The notes beneath the pieces were generated by a model, which did no database searches, was not told the DNA's origin, and saw only the letters and a list, made by a program, of their open reading frames with translations. Below are positions 27,234 through 35,722 of a stretch of 63,460 nt of DNA, one piece after another. Every line of letters begins with the position of its first letter. The stretch's first letter is position 1. The position numbers and the translations under genes were made by a program. Source of the stretch: a bacterium (GTDB lineage Bacteria > Zhuqueibacterota > QNDG01 > JAFGCO01); contig JAFGGN010000140.1 of assembly GCA_016930535.1 (NCBI GenBank), positions 1-63,460 on the forward strand, in the 5' to 3' direction.

Positions 27234-27443
27234 TTATTTCGAAAGCGCGTCATTCTGTTTTCTTTTCGAATAAATAATACCCATCACAAATCCCGCCGCC
27301 ATCATAAACAGAAGAAGGACAATTCGCGGCATGCTGATACTGAAAAACAGGATCCGGGTTTCCACGGGTTTCATGTTCTGCAGAACAATGATTACGCACA
27401 GGATGATAATCAGCACGATCATGATGTTTTTGAAACGGTTCAT
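27234..27443 (-). CDS. LapA-domain (DUF1049) small membrane protein
   Basis: It has 69 residues with two membrane helices (IMIVLIIILCVIIVLQN and IVLLLFMMAAGFVMGIIY) joined by a short loop and a basic tail. This is the LapA (DUF1049) layout, which in E. coli takes part in lipopolysaccharide assembly control; a role here is only inferred. A GGGGG ribosome site precedes ATG 27443. It lies between the marC and ATP-grasp genes with gaps of about 45 bp. Confidence 0.8.
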   Translation of the reverse strand: MNRFKNIMIVLIIILCVIIVLQNMKPVETRILFFSISMPRIVLLLFMMAAGFVMGIIYSKRKQNDALSK

Positions 27444-27486
27444 CGCAAACCCCCTTTATTTAAGTGCAGCGGTCCGGCCGGATCAA

Positions 27487-28407
27487 TCATGAGTTGCCGG
27501 CGACCGCATCAATTTGGCCTGCTATGTTTCTCACCAATGCATCGGCGATCCGTTCGACCAGGTTATCCGGCACGCCGTCCCGGTGCTTCGATTGCAGGCG
27601 CATATCACAGGATTCATTGACGTAATCGACCACGACCCAGCGTCCCATGGTACAGCAGGTGATTTCACTTGAAAAAAAGGTCAGCCGGGCCACTTCGGCA
27701 ATCTTGTTCATGAGATGCTGCATGGTCTCTATTTCGGAAGGGTCCATCCCCGTCCCGTCGATCAGGGTGTAGCGGTGGGTCTCATCGTTCCACCAAGTAT
27801 TGAATATCTGACCGCCTGCATAAAACGACCGGAACCAGTACCGGTTTCCGTTGCGAACCATGGGAATGATCTTTTCCTGTATCAGATATTTGTCATGGCG
27901 GAACTCGGTTCTCGCTTCCAGAATTTCCTGAAGCGATTCGGCCCCGTCCACCACGCCGATGCCGCCGCCGGTTGTATTCGCCGGTTTGATGACGAAGGGG
28001 CGCCCGAGCTTTGCCAGATCGTCCACATGAAGCGCCGGCGTATCGTTTTCTGCATAGGGCGGCAGGATCAGTGTATACGGCGTTGGAATGCCCGCAGACA
28101 GAAACTCGAGATGCAGGGTGGCCTTGTCGGATACCCAGCGCAGCTGTTCGACAGGATCGATGATCAGGCTGCCTTTCTCATGAAGCAAAGACTGGAGTTT
28201 CAGGAATTCCGGGGCCGTATCCGAGGCTCGGTCCATGAGCACGGCAAAGGAAGCACTGCCGTTCCGGATCATGTGATACACTTCGGACAGGTTGCTCTGG
28301 TTCACGACCGTGGATCGAAATCCGTAATTTTTCAATGACCGTTCCAGGAGAGCGATAAAATCCGCATCATATTCCCAGTCCGTGGCAATCAGGAGGGATT
28401 TATTCAC
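27487..28407 (-). CDS. ATP-grasp ligase, third of the cluster
   Basis: Predicted ATP-dependent carboxylate-amine ligase of 306 residues, more RimK-like than Ddl-like. The N-terminal lobe begins NKSLLIATDWEYDADF. The ATP-binding loop is FVIKPANTTGGGIGVV. The C-terminal metal-binding strand reads WVVVDYVNESCDMR. I take GTG at 28407 as start because it overlaps the stop of the deacetylase fusion by 8 bases; an ATG 66 bases further upstream would overlap that gene more deeply. Last gene of the KamA/ATP-grasp cluster. Substrates unknown. Confidence 0.72.
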   Translation of the reverse strand: MNKSLLIATDWEYDADFIALLERSLKNYGFRSTVVNQSNLSEVYHMIRNGSASFAVLMDRASDTAPEFLKLQSLLHEKGSLIIDPVEQLRWVSDKATLHLEFLSAGIPTPYTLILPPYAENDTPALHVDDLAKLGRPFVIKPANTTGGGIGVVDGAESLQEILEARTEFRHDKYLIQEKIIPMVRNGNRYWFRSFYAGGQIFNTWWNDETHRYTLIDGTGMDPSEIETMQHLMNKIAEVARLTFFSSEITCCTMGRWVVVDYVNESCDMRLQSKHRDGVPDNLVERIADALVRNIAGQIDAVAGNS

Positions 28408-30166
28408 TGGATTTTTCAAAATGTGCCAGCCCCGAGACTCCTTTCCAGAGTCCGGAAAAAAACGCCCTTGCATTGGAACCCAGTTTTCTCGTATTGTACC
28501 CGCCTTCCTGAATCACCAGTATCGGGCGGCCCAGCATGCCGATCATCCGGCCGTTCAATTCAAAATCCAGGGCCTTGAGCGACCAGGATCCCGTGGGATC
28601 GCCCTGACTTGTGTCCAGACCCAGTGCAACAATCAAAAACGCAGGATTGAATCGTCTGATACGCTTTAACGCCCTTTCAAGAACGAGTCTGTAGCCGGGT
28701 CCGTCCAAAATCTCCGGCGACGGAAAGTTCAGGTTGTATTTTTCGCCGTATCCCAATCCTCTTGAATCGGCAAAACCCGTAAAATAAGGAAACGCGAATT
28801 TCGGATGACCGTGAATGGACACGGTCAGCACATCGGCCCGTTCGTAAAAGATATCCTCCTGGCCGTTTCCATGATGATAATCGACATCCAGGATTGCCAC
28901 CCTGCCATGGGCACTCAGATAATGCGCGGCAACCGCATTCGAATTGAAATAACAGAATCCGCCAAATGCCGCCTTCTCGGCATGATGGCCCGGTGGACGG
29001 ACCAGTGCATAGGCGATCGGATTGCCCTCGAGAAGCGCCCGTGCACCGGTAAGGGCGCAATCCACGGCCCTCTTGGCCGCCCTGAAAGAATCCCTGTGAA
29101 TGGGTGTAAATGTGTCCATACAGTAATAACCGGCCCGAATCGGCAGATCGACCGGCGGACGTGTCTGATTTCTCAGGGGAAACACGTAGGGATAGATTGT
29201 CTGACCCGGCTCAATGTTCCTGCATACACGGCGCAGGTATTCCACAAAACCCGGATTATGCACGGCACGAATATGGGTCTCGGAAAACTTGCCGGTCCTG
29301 ATCCTTCTGAAAAGTCCGGTCGGCTCTATGCCTTTCAGAATGGCGTCAACGCGGACCGGCGCCTCTACATAACCGCGTTCATGAATATGGTGATCTTCAT
29401 GCCCTTCGCTTACAACAAGCAGGATTTTACTGTCCTCGGAAATCTCGGCCCGTACCGGCATCGGAAGCTGATGCTTGTAATAACGCGGCTGGCGTACCCG
29501 GACAGGATCATCCTGAAATGACTGAACGACCATGTCGATATAGGATGCGGGGCACAGGTCGCCGTATTTCCTTTCCAGAATGGCCCGGACAATTTTACGG
29601 GCGTGACTTTTCCTCAAAGGGTGTGCATATCCGGCAGGATCATAGACAAGAAGGGGCGGATTATCATCACCGGGTTGCACAGGGGTTTCATATTTGGTAC
29701 CCGTAATCGGAAAAGCACCGAAACGCTCATAGAACCTGAGCCGCGTCCGGTTCTGACGGCAGATTTCGGGATCCACGCACAGGGCCGGATCATCGGGAAG
29801 ACATTCAAAGAAAAGTCCGACAGTACCGAGTGCAAACGCTTCCTGTCGGGCGCGCTCGTACAGCGCACCGCCGATGCCGCGCCCGGTCATTCTGAGCGAG
29901 GCGGAAATAAAATCCAGATAACAGAATTTTAATGCGGATTCATGGTAGATCAGTGCGAATCCCTTGACACGTCCCCTGCCGTCCTCGGTGACAAGCAACA
30001 CAGCCTTGAAACCATGTTTCATTGGATTGCGGAGAATATCGGGCAGTTTGCGGATTTCCTTGTCGCTCAGAAGCGGAAACTGGCCCTTCAGGATTTCCTG
30101 AACCTGACCGATCGCGGCCCGGTTGACGGGCAGCGCATCATCATATATGCGGCGAATACGAAACAT
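28400..30166 (-). CDS. GNAT acetyltransferase fused to HDAC-type deacetylase
   Basis: Bifunctional candidate of 588 residues. About 1-175 is a GNAT domain with the acetyl-CoA loop RMTGRGIGGALYERARQEA. About 245-585 is a histone-deacetylase / acetylpolyamine-amidohydrolase domain. Its His-His pair is 394-395 (RPPGHHAE), zinc ligands are Asp429, His431 (DVDYHHGNG) and Asp518 (GLDTS), and the transition-state Tyr is 557 (EGGYN). All catalytic residues of the deacetylase appear intact. One chain could therefore both add and remove an acetyl group, perhaps on an amine such as beta-lysine or a polyamine. It lies downstream of the KamA gene and overlaps the next ATP-grasp gene. Confidence 0.88.
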   Translation of the reverse strand: MFRIRRIYDDALPVNRAAIGQVQEILKGQFPLLSDKEIRKLPDILRNPMKHGFKAVLLVTEDGRGRVKGFALIYHESALKFCYLDFISASLRMTGRGIGGALYERARQEAFALGTVGLFFECLPDDPALCVDPEICRQNRTRLRFYERFGAFPITGTKYETPVQPGDDNPPLLVYDPAGYAHPLRKSHARKIVRAILERKYGDLCPASYIDMVVQSFQDDPVRVRQPRYYKHQLPMPVRAEISEDSKILLVVSEGHEDHHIHERGYVEAPVRVDAILKGIEPTGLFRRIRTGKFSETHIRAVHNPGFVEYLRRVCRNIEPGQTIYPYVFPLRNQTRPPVDLPIRAGYYCMDTFTPIHRDSFRAAKRAVDCALTGARALLEGNPIAYALVRPPGHHAEKAAFGGFCYFNSNAVAAHYLSAHGRVAILDVDYHHGNGQEDIFYERADVLTVSIHGHPKFAFPYFTGFADSRGLGYGEKYNLNFPSPEILDGPGYRLVLERALKRIRRFNPAFLIVALGLDTSQGDPTGSWSLKALDFELNGRMIGMLGRPILVIQEGGYNTRKLGSNARAFFSGLWKGVSGLAHFEKSSE

Positions 30167-30227
30167 AAATCAGTTCACATCATCCATTCTTCAGAACTTG
30201 CCAGGTACACATCAATACCAATATGTT

Positions 30228-30263
30228 ATCTTTAATCTTAATCTTTGTTCTTTGTTCTTGCTT
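30228..30263 (-). repeat. A-rich stop-codon element, copy 2
   Basis: Immediately after the KamA stop TGA, the coding strand reads AAAGCAAGAACAAAGAACAA and then GATTAAGATTAAAGA. Same family as the element at the nadK stop (2183-2212). Confidence 0.65.
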
Positions 30264-30264
30264 T

Positions 30265-31347
30265 TCAATAACATCCGTCTTCCAGAACGAGTTTCTGCTG
30301 AGGCACATCATCGGTCTGTTTGTATACGAATTTTTGGCCGCGATAATTCCGAAGCACGACCATGTCATCCGTGATTTTCTGAACGTATTCGGGCAGAAGC
30401 GGAATCTTGCCTCCGCCGCCGGGTGCATCGATGACATAATGGGGTACAGCCAGTCCCGATGTCCATCCGCGAAGTTTCCGGATAATGTCAAGCCCTTTAC
30501 GTACCGTGGTTCTGAAATGTTCGGTTCCGAAAACCATATCCGCCTGATAGATGTAATAGGGTCTCACCCTGGCCATGAGCAGTTTCTGCATCAGCCGCCG
30601 CATCACCATGGGATCATCATTCACGCCTTTAAGAAGGACCGTCTGATTTCCGAGCGGGATGCCCGCATTGGCCAGACGTCCCAGAGCCTCCATGGCAAGC
30701 GGTGTCACCTCATCCGGGTGGTTGAAATGCACATTCATGTACAGCGGATGATATTTACGCAGCATGTCCACCAGCTCCGGCGTGATGCGGTGCGGAAGAA
30801 AACAGGGCACCCGCGATCCGATTCTGAGAATTTCCACATGCGGAATCGCACGGATCTCGCTGAGTACACTTTCGAGCCGCTGATCGGACAGCATCAGCGG
30901 ATCCCCTCCTGACAGAATCACGTCGCGGATCTCCTTATGCTCACGGATATACCGGACGCCCTCATGAATCAGATTGCGGTTAATTTTAACCGGATCGCCG
31001 ACCTTGCGTTTTCGTGTACAGAACCGGCAGTAACTCGCACATTCGGCTGAAATCAGGAACAAACAGCGGTCCGGGTACCGGTGAACGATATTCGGAACCG
31101 GCGAGTCCCTGTCCTCGGCAAGCGGGTCCTCATACAAACCGTGATTTTCGAGTTCCCTGCAGTCCGGAACCACCTGCTTGAACAGCGGATCGCCGACAGT
31201 TTGAATCAGGGACAGATAGTACGGCGTTATTTTCATGCTGAACACCTGTGTCACACCGAAAAGGTCATCTGCAGACATGTTGAAATGATTTGGAATATCC
31301 TTTACTTCCGTCAGACTGCGTCGCGACTGCGATTGCCAAGATTCCAT
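30265..31347 (-). CDS. Lysine 2,3-aminomutase-like radical SAM enzyme (KamA family)
   Basis: Uses SAM, a 4Fe-4S cluster and PLP to move an amino group from C2 to C3, here probably lysine to beta-lysine. It has 360 residues from ATG at 31347, preceded by GTAGGAG. The cluster motif is CASYCRFC with Cys103, 107 and 110. The PLP-lysine segment is VIDAPGGGGKIPLLPEY, preceded by HFRTTVRKGLDIIRKLRGWTSG. The Asp residues in YQADMVFG and VIDAPGG sit where lysine 2,3-aminomutase binds the substrate side-chain amine, which favours lysine. EpmB (EF-P modification) is less likely because no efp or epmA is nearby. It follows the GNAT by 11 bp in the cluster. Confidence 0.88.
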   Translation of the reverse strand: MESWQSQSRRSLTEVKDIPNHFNMSADDLFGVTQVFSMKITPYYLSLIQTVGDPLFKQVVPDCRELENHGLYEDPLAEDRDSPVPNIVHRYPDRCLFLISAECASYCRFCTRKRKVGDPVKINRNLIHEGVRYIREHKEIRDVILSGGDPLMLSDQRLESVLSEIRAIPHVEILRIGSRVPCFLPHRITPELVDMLRKYHPLYMNVHFNHPDEVTPLAMEALGRLANAGIPLGNQTVLLKGVNDDPMVMRRLMQKLLMARVRPYYIYQADMVFGTEHFRTTVRKGLDIIRKLRGWTSGLAVPHYVIDAPGGGGKIPLLPEYVQKITDDMVVLRNYRGQKFVYKQTDDVPQQKLVLEDGCY

Positions 31348-31358
31348 GATTTTTTCTC

Positions 31359-31844
31359 CTACCCGAAAGCGTCGATTCGTTTTGCATAAATACACCGGTC
31401 ATCACCCGGTTTGTAAAAATCCCTGATACGTGATTCCAGGCCATAGCCCCGTCTTTCATAAAAAGCCCGGGTATCCTGATACAGACCGCTGGAAGAGGTT
31501 TCGATCAGGATAAGACGTCCTTCTGAAGATTTCATTTGATCCTCCATATATGAAAGAATTTGTGACCCTACTCCTTTGCCCTGACAATCGGGTGAAACAG
31601 CGATCCAGTAAATATCGAAGGTGCCCGAAGTCAGTGGGACCGGACCCCAGCACCCGTATCCGACCACGGTTTTCTCCGTTTCTTCGGCAACCACGATGCA
31701 GTATCCCGAATCGGTTTTTTCAATGACAGCATCGATCAGTTCCAGGGCGGTACCCACCTCGTTTTCTGTAAAATGGTTCGTTTCGATCAGTATCCGCCGG
31801 ATCGGCTCGCGATCCTCCGGATGAATTTCTCTGAAATTAAGCAT
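31359..31844 (-). CDS. GNAT-family N-acetyltransferase
   Basis: It has 161 residues, a single GNAT domain with acetyl-CoA loop VSPDCQGKGVGSQILSYME and C-terminal FYERRGYGLESRIRDFY. It sits 11 bp upstream of the KamA gene and one base after the second Ddl-like gene. In archaea and some bacteria KamA plus an acetyltransferase (AblB) makes the osmolyte N-epsilon-acetyl-beta-lysine. This protein is shorter than AblB, and orthology cannot be claimed from sequence reading. Confidence 0.85.
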   Translation of the reverse strand: MLNFREIHPEDREPIRRILIETNHFTENEVGTALELIDAVIEKTDSGYCIVVAEETEKTVVGYGCWGPVPLTSGTFDIYWIAVSPDCQGKGVGSQILSYMEDQMKSSEGRLILIETSSSGLYQDTRAFYERRGYGLESRIRDFYKPGDDRCIYAKRIDAFG

Positions 31845-31845
31845 G

Positions 31846-32838
31846 TTATTTCCTGTTTGAAGCGGTTCGAATCAGTTCCCCGATAAAATCTCTGTAGGCC
31901 AGACCGGCCGATCTCACTGCCTTGCTGAATCCGGCATCCGGCGATATATCGGGATTGGCATTGAATTCCAGCACGTAGATACGGCCCTCATGATCGACCC
32001 GTGTGTCCACGCGCCCGTAATCCCTTCCCCCGACCAGTGTATACACCTGGACCGAGACATCCGCCAGCCGTTCCCGAAGATCCGCCGGAATATCGGCCGG
32101 ACATGACACCGGTGTCTTTTGATACATCGGATGATCCGGCATCCATTTGGCCTCATAACTCGTAATCTTCGGCTGTGCGGCCGGCAATGCGGTGAAATCG
32201 ATTTCCGAGACAGCCATAACGATGGGCGGATCCCCCATGAGACTGATATTGAATTCACGTCCGTCAATATACCGTTCCACGAGAACGGGCTGCTTGTATT
32301 TGACCAGTATTTTCTCGACAGACTGCTGCAGCTGCGTCATGGAATGCACCACGGCACAGGTATCGATTCCGAGACTCGCATCCTCTCTGGAAGGTTTGAC
32401 AATCAGCGGGAATTCAAGCATTGTTTTTGCGGGAACACTCCGGAAAACCTGATAGGCAGGTGTGTGAATTTTTTTGGATTCCAGAAGCCGTTTGGTCAGC
32501 ACCTTGTCCTGGGTCATTCCCAGTGTGACCGGCGTGTTCCCCGTATACGGGATTTGCATCAGTTCCCATAATGCGGCCATGTGCATCTCAAACCGGGCGG
32601 ATCCCCGGAATCCCTCACAGAGATTGAAAATCACGTCAGGCGACGCGTGGCGTATTTCTTCGATGGTTTCGTAAAAACCGGAGACCGGGTATATCCGCGA
32701 TTCCATGCCCAGGTCAAGGGCAGCCTGATGCACGGCATTAACCTCATCCAGCACGGCTGCCTCGGAGATCAAATCGGGATCCGGCTCCGTATCGGGGACA
32801 CCATCCCCGGAAGCGTTATAAGCGATCAAGAGTTGCAT
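31846..32838 (-). CDS. D-Ala-D-Ala-ligase-like ATP-grasp enzyme, second of a tandem pair
   Basis: It has 330 residues. Features: N-lobe VIFNLCEGFRGSARFE, substrate-side PYTGNTPVTLGMTQDKVLTK, ATP-grasp LIVKPSREDASLGID, then VERYIDGREFNISL and the metal site YVLEFNANPDISPDAG. It is a clear relative of the upstream gene and of Ddl, but ordinary peptidoglycan Ddl would not need two tandem copies. The ATG at 32838 overlaps the preceding gene by 23 bases, and the stop is followed one base later by the GNAT. The product is presumably an amide bond between small amino acids. Confidence 0.87.
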   Translation of the reverse strand: MQLLIAYNASGDGVPDTEPDPDLISEAAVLDEVNAVHQAALDLGMESRIYPVSGFYETIEEIRHASPDVIFNLCEGFRGSARFEMHMAALWELMQIPYTGNTPVTLGMTQDKVLTKRLLESKKIHTPAYQVFRSVPAKTMLEFPLIVKPSREDASLGIDTCAVVHSMTQLQQSVEKILVKYKQPVLVERYIDGREFNISLMGDPPIVMAVSEIDFTALPAAQPKITSYEAKWMPDHPMYQKTPVSCPADIPADLRERLADVSVQVYTLVGGRDYGRVDTRVDHEGRIYVLEFNANPDISPDAGFSKAVRSAGLAYRDFIGELIRTASNRK

Positions 32839-33889
32839 TCACAAACTCTGTGATACCGGTTCTGCGGCAGGCGATGGCAATCAGATTGCCGATCATTTCG
32901 GTGTACGTATAGCCGGCCGTACGCGCCGCTTTCGGGAAACAGGAATTGTCTTCCGGGTTGGGAAGGATGCCCGGGAGGGGATTCAGTTCCAATATATTCG
33001 GGACATTTTCTTGATCCAGTCTCACATCGATTCTGCACCAGTCCCTGACGCCCAGAATCGAATACGCCCGTTTGGCAAGTTCCTCGATGTTCTCTTTCAA
33101 CGACGACTCGATTTCTGCAGGACAATGAAAAATCTGCAGCGGTTTTTCAGGCACATCCCAGATCCATTTGGCCTCATACGAGTACATGGGCCAGGCTCCC
33201 TCCGGGAGTTCGTGAAAGCCGATCTCGACAATGGGAAGCACGGTCACATCGGTCCCGTTGCCCCAGAGTGCGACCGTAAACTCCCTTCCGGTCAAAAATG
33301 TTTCGACAATCACCGGCTGCTCATACGTTTTCAGCTTCTCTGCAATGATCAGTTTTGCTCCGGCCGGATCAGTGACCACGGACCGGTTATCTATTCCCTT
33401 GCTGCTGCCTTCCGCGATGGGTTTGACGATGGCCGGAAAAATCAGATGATCCGTATTGACGGGCTCATTGGGATAGAACACCTGAAACGGCGGATTGGGC
33501 ACATGATAGAATCCAAGAATTTCCTTGGTTCGCATTTTATTCAGGCAGATGCCGAGTGTCAGGGGATCCGATCCTGTATACCGCAGCCCCAGGCGTTCAC
33601 ACAGCATGGGAATATAGGATTCACGGCAATCTCCGGTCAGACCTTCCGCCATGTTCATCACCAGGTCCGGCCGTTCCGCAGACAGCTTCAGCATGGCCCC
33701 TTCATCCGCCTCGATCCCGACAACACGATGCCCCAGGCTCCTCAGGGCCTGCATGACCGCATGAATCGTGTCCATGGAATCACCCTCGGCAAAAAAATCA
33801 TCCGTCGGCCCCGCCTCATGTTTTTTACGGCGATTCCGGTATTCCTCGACGAGACCTTCCTTGCTGCTGAATGTCAGCGCTATTTTCAT
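32816..33889 (-). CDS. D-Ala-D-Ala-ligase-like ATP-grasp enzyme, first of a tandem pair
   Basis: It has 357 residues. Features: LVMNMAEGLTGDCRESYIP, then YTGSDPLTLGICLNKMRTKE, ATP-grasp AIVKPIAEGSSKGID, VETFLTGREFTVAL, and the metal-binding NILELNPLPGILPNPED. All elements of a working ATP-grasp ligase are visible. ATG 33889 follows the histidine-kinase stop after one base (TAA-G-ATG), so translation is coupled to the sensor. It is the first enzyme gene of the KamA cluster. Substrates unknown. Confidence 0.87.
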   Translation of the reverse strand: MKIALTFSSKEGLVEEYRNRRKKHEAGPTDDFFAEGDSMDTIHAVMQALRSLGHRVVGIEADEGAMLKLSAERPDLVMNMAEGLTGDCRESYIPMLCERLGLRYTGSDPLTLGICLNKMRTKEILGFYHVPNPPFQVFYPNEPVNTDHLIFPAIVKPIAEGSSKGIDNRSVVTDPAGAKLIIAEKLKTYEQPVIVETFLTGREFTVALWGNGTDVTVLPIVEIGFHELPEGAWPMYSYEAKWIWDVPEKPLQIFHCPAEIESSLKENIEELAKRAYSILGVRDWCRIDVRLDQENVPNILELNPLPGILPNPEDNSCFPKAARTAGYTYTEMIGNLIAIACRRTGITEFVNATLDRL

Positions 33890-33890
33890 C

Positions 33891-35381
33891 TTATTCTCCC
33901 ACGCTAAATTTGATAATAAAATGCGTTCCCTTACCCCGTTTCAGCCGGATATCGCCCCCAAGCTGCTCCCTGGACAGCACGGATACCAGTTTCAGGCCCA
34001 TGGTCCGGGCCCTCTCCCAGTCGAATTCCCGGGGCAGGCCCGTTCCATTATCCGCTATTTCAAGCTCAACCACTTGATTCGTCTTTTTTAATTTGATCTG
34101 AATTTGAGAATCTGCGGAATGTCCGGGGAATGCGTATTTCATGGTGTTGGATACGAGTTCGTTTACAATCAGGCCGCAGTACAGGGCCGTGGATATCTTC
34201 ATTGAAACCGGTTCGATATCGACTGTTTCCCGGACGGAAAGGGCCGATGCCTGGTAGGAATCGATTATTTTTCTGACCAGGGATTTCAGATAGTCCGGCA
34301 TGAAGATCGCATCCAGATGATCCGACATGTACAGATGCTCGTGAACAAGCGACATGGATACGATTCTGTTTCTGAGATCGTGAAAAACTTCTTTGTTTTC
34401 AACACTGGCCGAATCAGAATCCTGAATATTGAGCAGGCTGGTGATAATGGCCATATTGTTTTTGACACGGTGATGAATTTCACGAAGCAGAATCTCTTTT
34501 TCTTCAAGATCCTTCTGAAGCTGTATTTCAGCCTGAACCCTTCTGGTAATATCCCGCAATGAACCGACGATTTTTACCGGAATGCCCTTCTCGTTACGAA
34601 TCATGGTGGCCATGATGGCGCATGCATGCGCATGCCCGTGTTTGCATTTCAGCCAGACCTGTTCATCCTCGATATGCTGTTCACTCATGATCAGATCCAT
34701 CAAACGCATCTGCTCACGGGCTTCTACAAAATATGGATCGATTGACGTACCAATCAGATCTTCTGCGCCGATGCCGCATATCTTTTTTATCGATGGACTG
34801 AGTTCCGTTACAAATCCGTCCATGCTGATTTCAAAATAGACATCCTGTATATTTTCGAAGATGGTGCGGTATTTTTCTTCACGCTGTCTGATCTGCTGTT
34901 CGGTTTCCCTGTCATGTGTCCGATCGTCAAAGACGATCAGCATGCCGTCCGGCGTGGATTCGACTTCCATGGTCGCCCACAGAAGGAAGAGGCTGCCAGA
35001 ATAAATGCCGATTTCCGTGACCACATTGGAAAACCGGTTCGGATTGACTTCCCAGGGCAGTTTTTCAGTGGAATAAACCATACCGTCGGACTGAACGAAC
35101 ACCAGACCCTTCCAGGGCCAGGTCCGGTTCAGAATGCGTTTTTCATCCACTTGCAGCAGCCTGCATGCCGCCGGATTGATACGGCGTATCACCCGATCAT
35201 GATCCAGGACCATGAATCCGCGTTTCATCTTGTTGAAGTAGGTACTTCGCTCCTGCTCCAGCTCCAGCAAGCGGGCACCGTGCGATTCGCATTTTTTTAT
35301 CTGCGTCTCCAGATCCCGGATACGGTGACGGTACTGGATCATCCGTTTGACCGCCTGTGATTTTTCACTGATGGAATTCAT
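33891..35381 (-). CDS. PAS-domain sensor histidine kinase (HisKA_2 type)
   Basis: Soluble sensor kinase of 496 residues; no membrane segment is seen. An N-terminal coiled coil (about 10-55) leads into two PAS-like domains (about 50-160 and 170-285; the second starts EEKYRTIFENIQDVYFEISM). The phospho-acceptor box is EIHHRVKNNMAIITSLLN with His303. The HATPase domain has LVNELVSNTMKYAFPG and IADNGTGLP. An alternative GTG start lies 39 bases upstream at 35420. It is translationally coupled to the ATP-grasp pair, an odd place for a sensor, and may control or respond to the cluster product. No cognate regulator is directly adjacent. Confidence 0.88.
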   Translation of the reverse strand: MNSISEKSQAVKRMIQYRHRIRDLETQIKKCESHGARLLELEQERSTYFNKMKRGFMVLDHDRVIRRINPAACRLLQVDEKRILNRTWPWKGLVFVQSDGMVYSTEKLPWEVNPNRFSNVVTEIGIYSGSLFLLWATMEVESTPDGMLIVFDDRTHDRETEQQIRQREEKYRTIFENIQDVYFEISMDGFVTELSPSIKKICGIGAEDLIGTSIDPYFVEAREQMRLMDLIMSEQHIEDEQVWLKCKHGHAHACAIMATMIRNEKGIPVKIVGSLRDITRRVQAEIQLQKDLEEKEILLREIHHRVKNNMAIITSLLNIQDSDSASVENKEVFHDLRNRIVSMSLVHEHLYMSDHLDAIFMPDYLKSLVRKIIDSYQASALSVRETVDIEPVSMKISTALYCGLIVNELVSNTMKYAFPGHSADSQIQIKLKKTNQVVELEIADNGTGLPREFDWERARTMGLKLVSVLSREQLGGDIRLKRGKGTHFIIKFSVGE

Positions 35382-35446
35382 GTCATTCGGACCGCTTTCT
35401 TCCTCTTGAAACCGAGTCACCTGGCCGGATCCGCAGACAATACCGG

Positions 35447-35605
35447 TTAAAATTCATCGCTTTCATCATCCCATTCTTCATTCTCGAGCTGGCTGTAATC
35501 GTCCTCTTCCCAGTGCTTGTCATCCCATTCATCCCACTTTTTATCTTTCTTTCTTTTCGGACCGCGCCAGTCCTGATCGTCGTCAAATTCAAAATGTTTG
35601 CCCAT
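35447..35605 (-). CDS. Small Trp-rich acidic protein
   Basis: It has 52 residues from ATG at 35605, preceded by AAAGGAG; the frame extends upstream without a ribosome site. It begins MGKHFEFDDDQDWRGPKRKK and continues with WDEWDDKHWEEDDYS and NEEWDDESDEF. Nearly half the residues are acidic and five are Trp. It has no known domain, membrane helix or signal peptide and is likely disordered. The strong ribosome site and the ordered charge pattern support a real gene. It resembles the acidic Trp/Glu/Asp patch of the barrel protein at 16.1-17.4 kb in composition only. Confidence 0.6.
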   Translation of the reverse strand: MGKHFEFDDDQDWRGPKRKKDKKWDEWDDKHWEEDDYSQLENEEWDDESDEF

Positions 35606-35722
35606 GATCGGTCTCCTTTCATCAAAAATCCCTGTGAATGGTTCGTCTTTTCTTCCTGAACCAGCCTCAATAAAAACGGGCCGGAGAATACGGGCGATTT
35701 GCACGCCGATCCATATCCGGAT

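Noticed and set aside
30265..31347. EF-P lysylation enzyme EpmB
   Set aside because: No efp or epmA nearby; the surrounding ligases and acetyltransferases and the apparent lysine-binding Asp residues fit a free-lysine aminomutase better.
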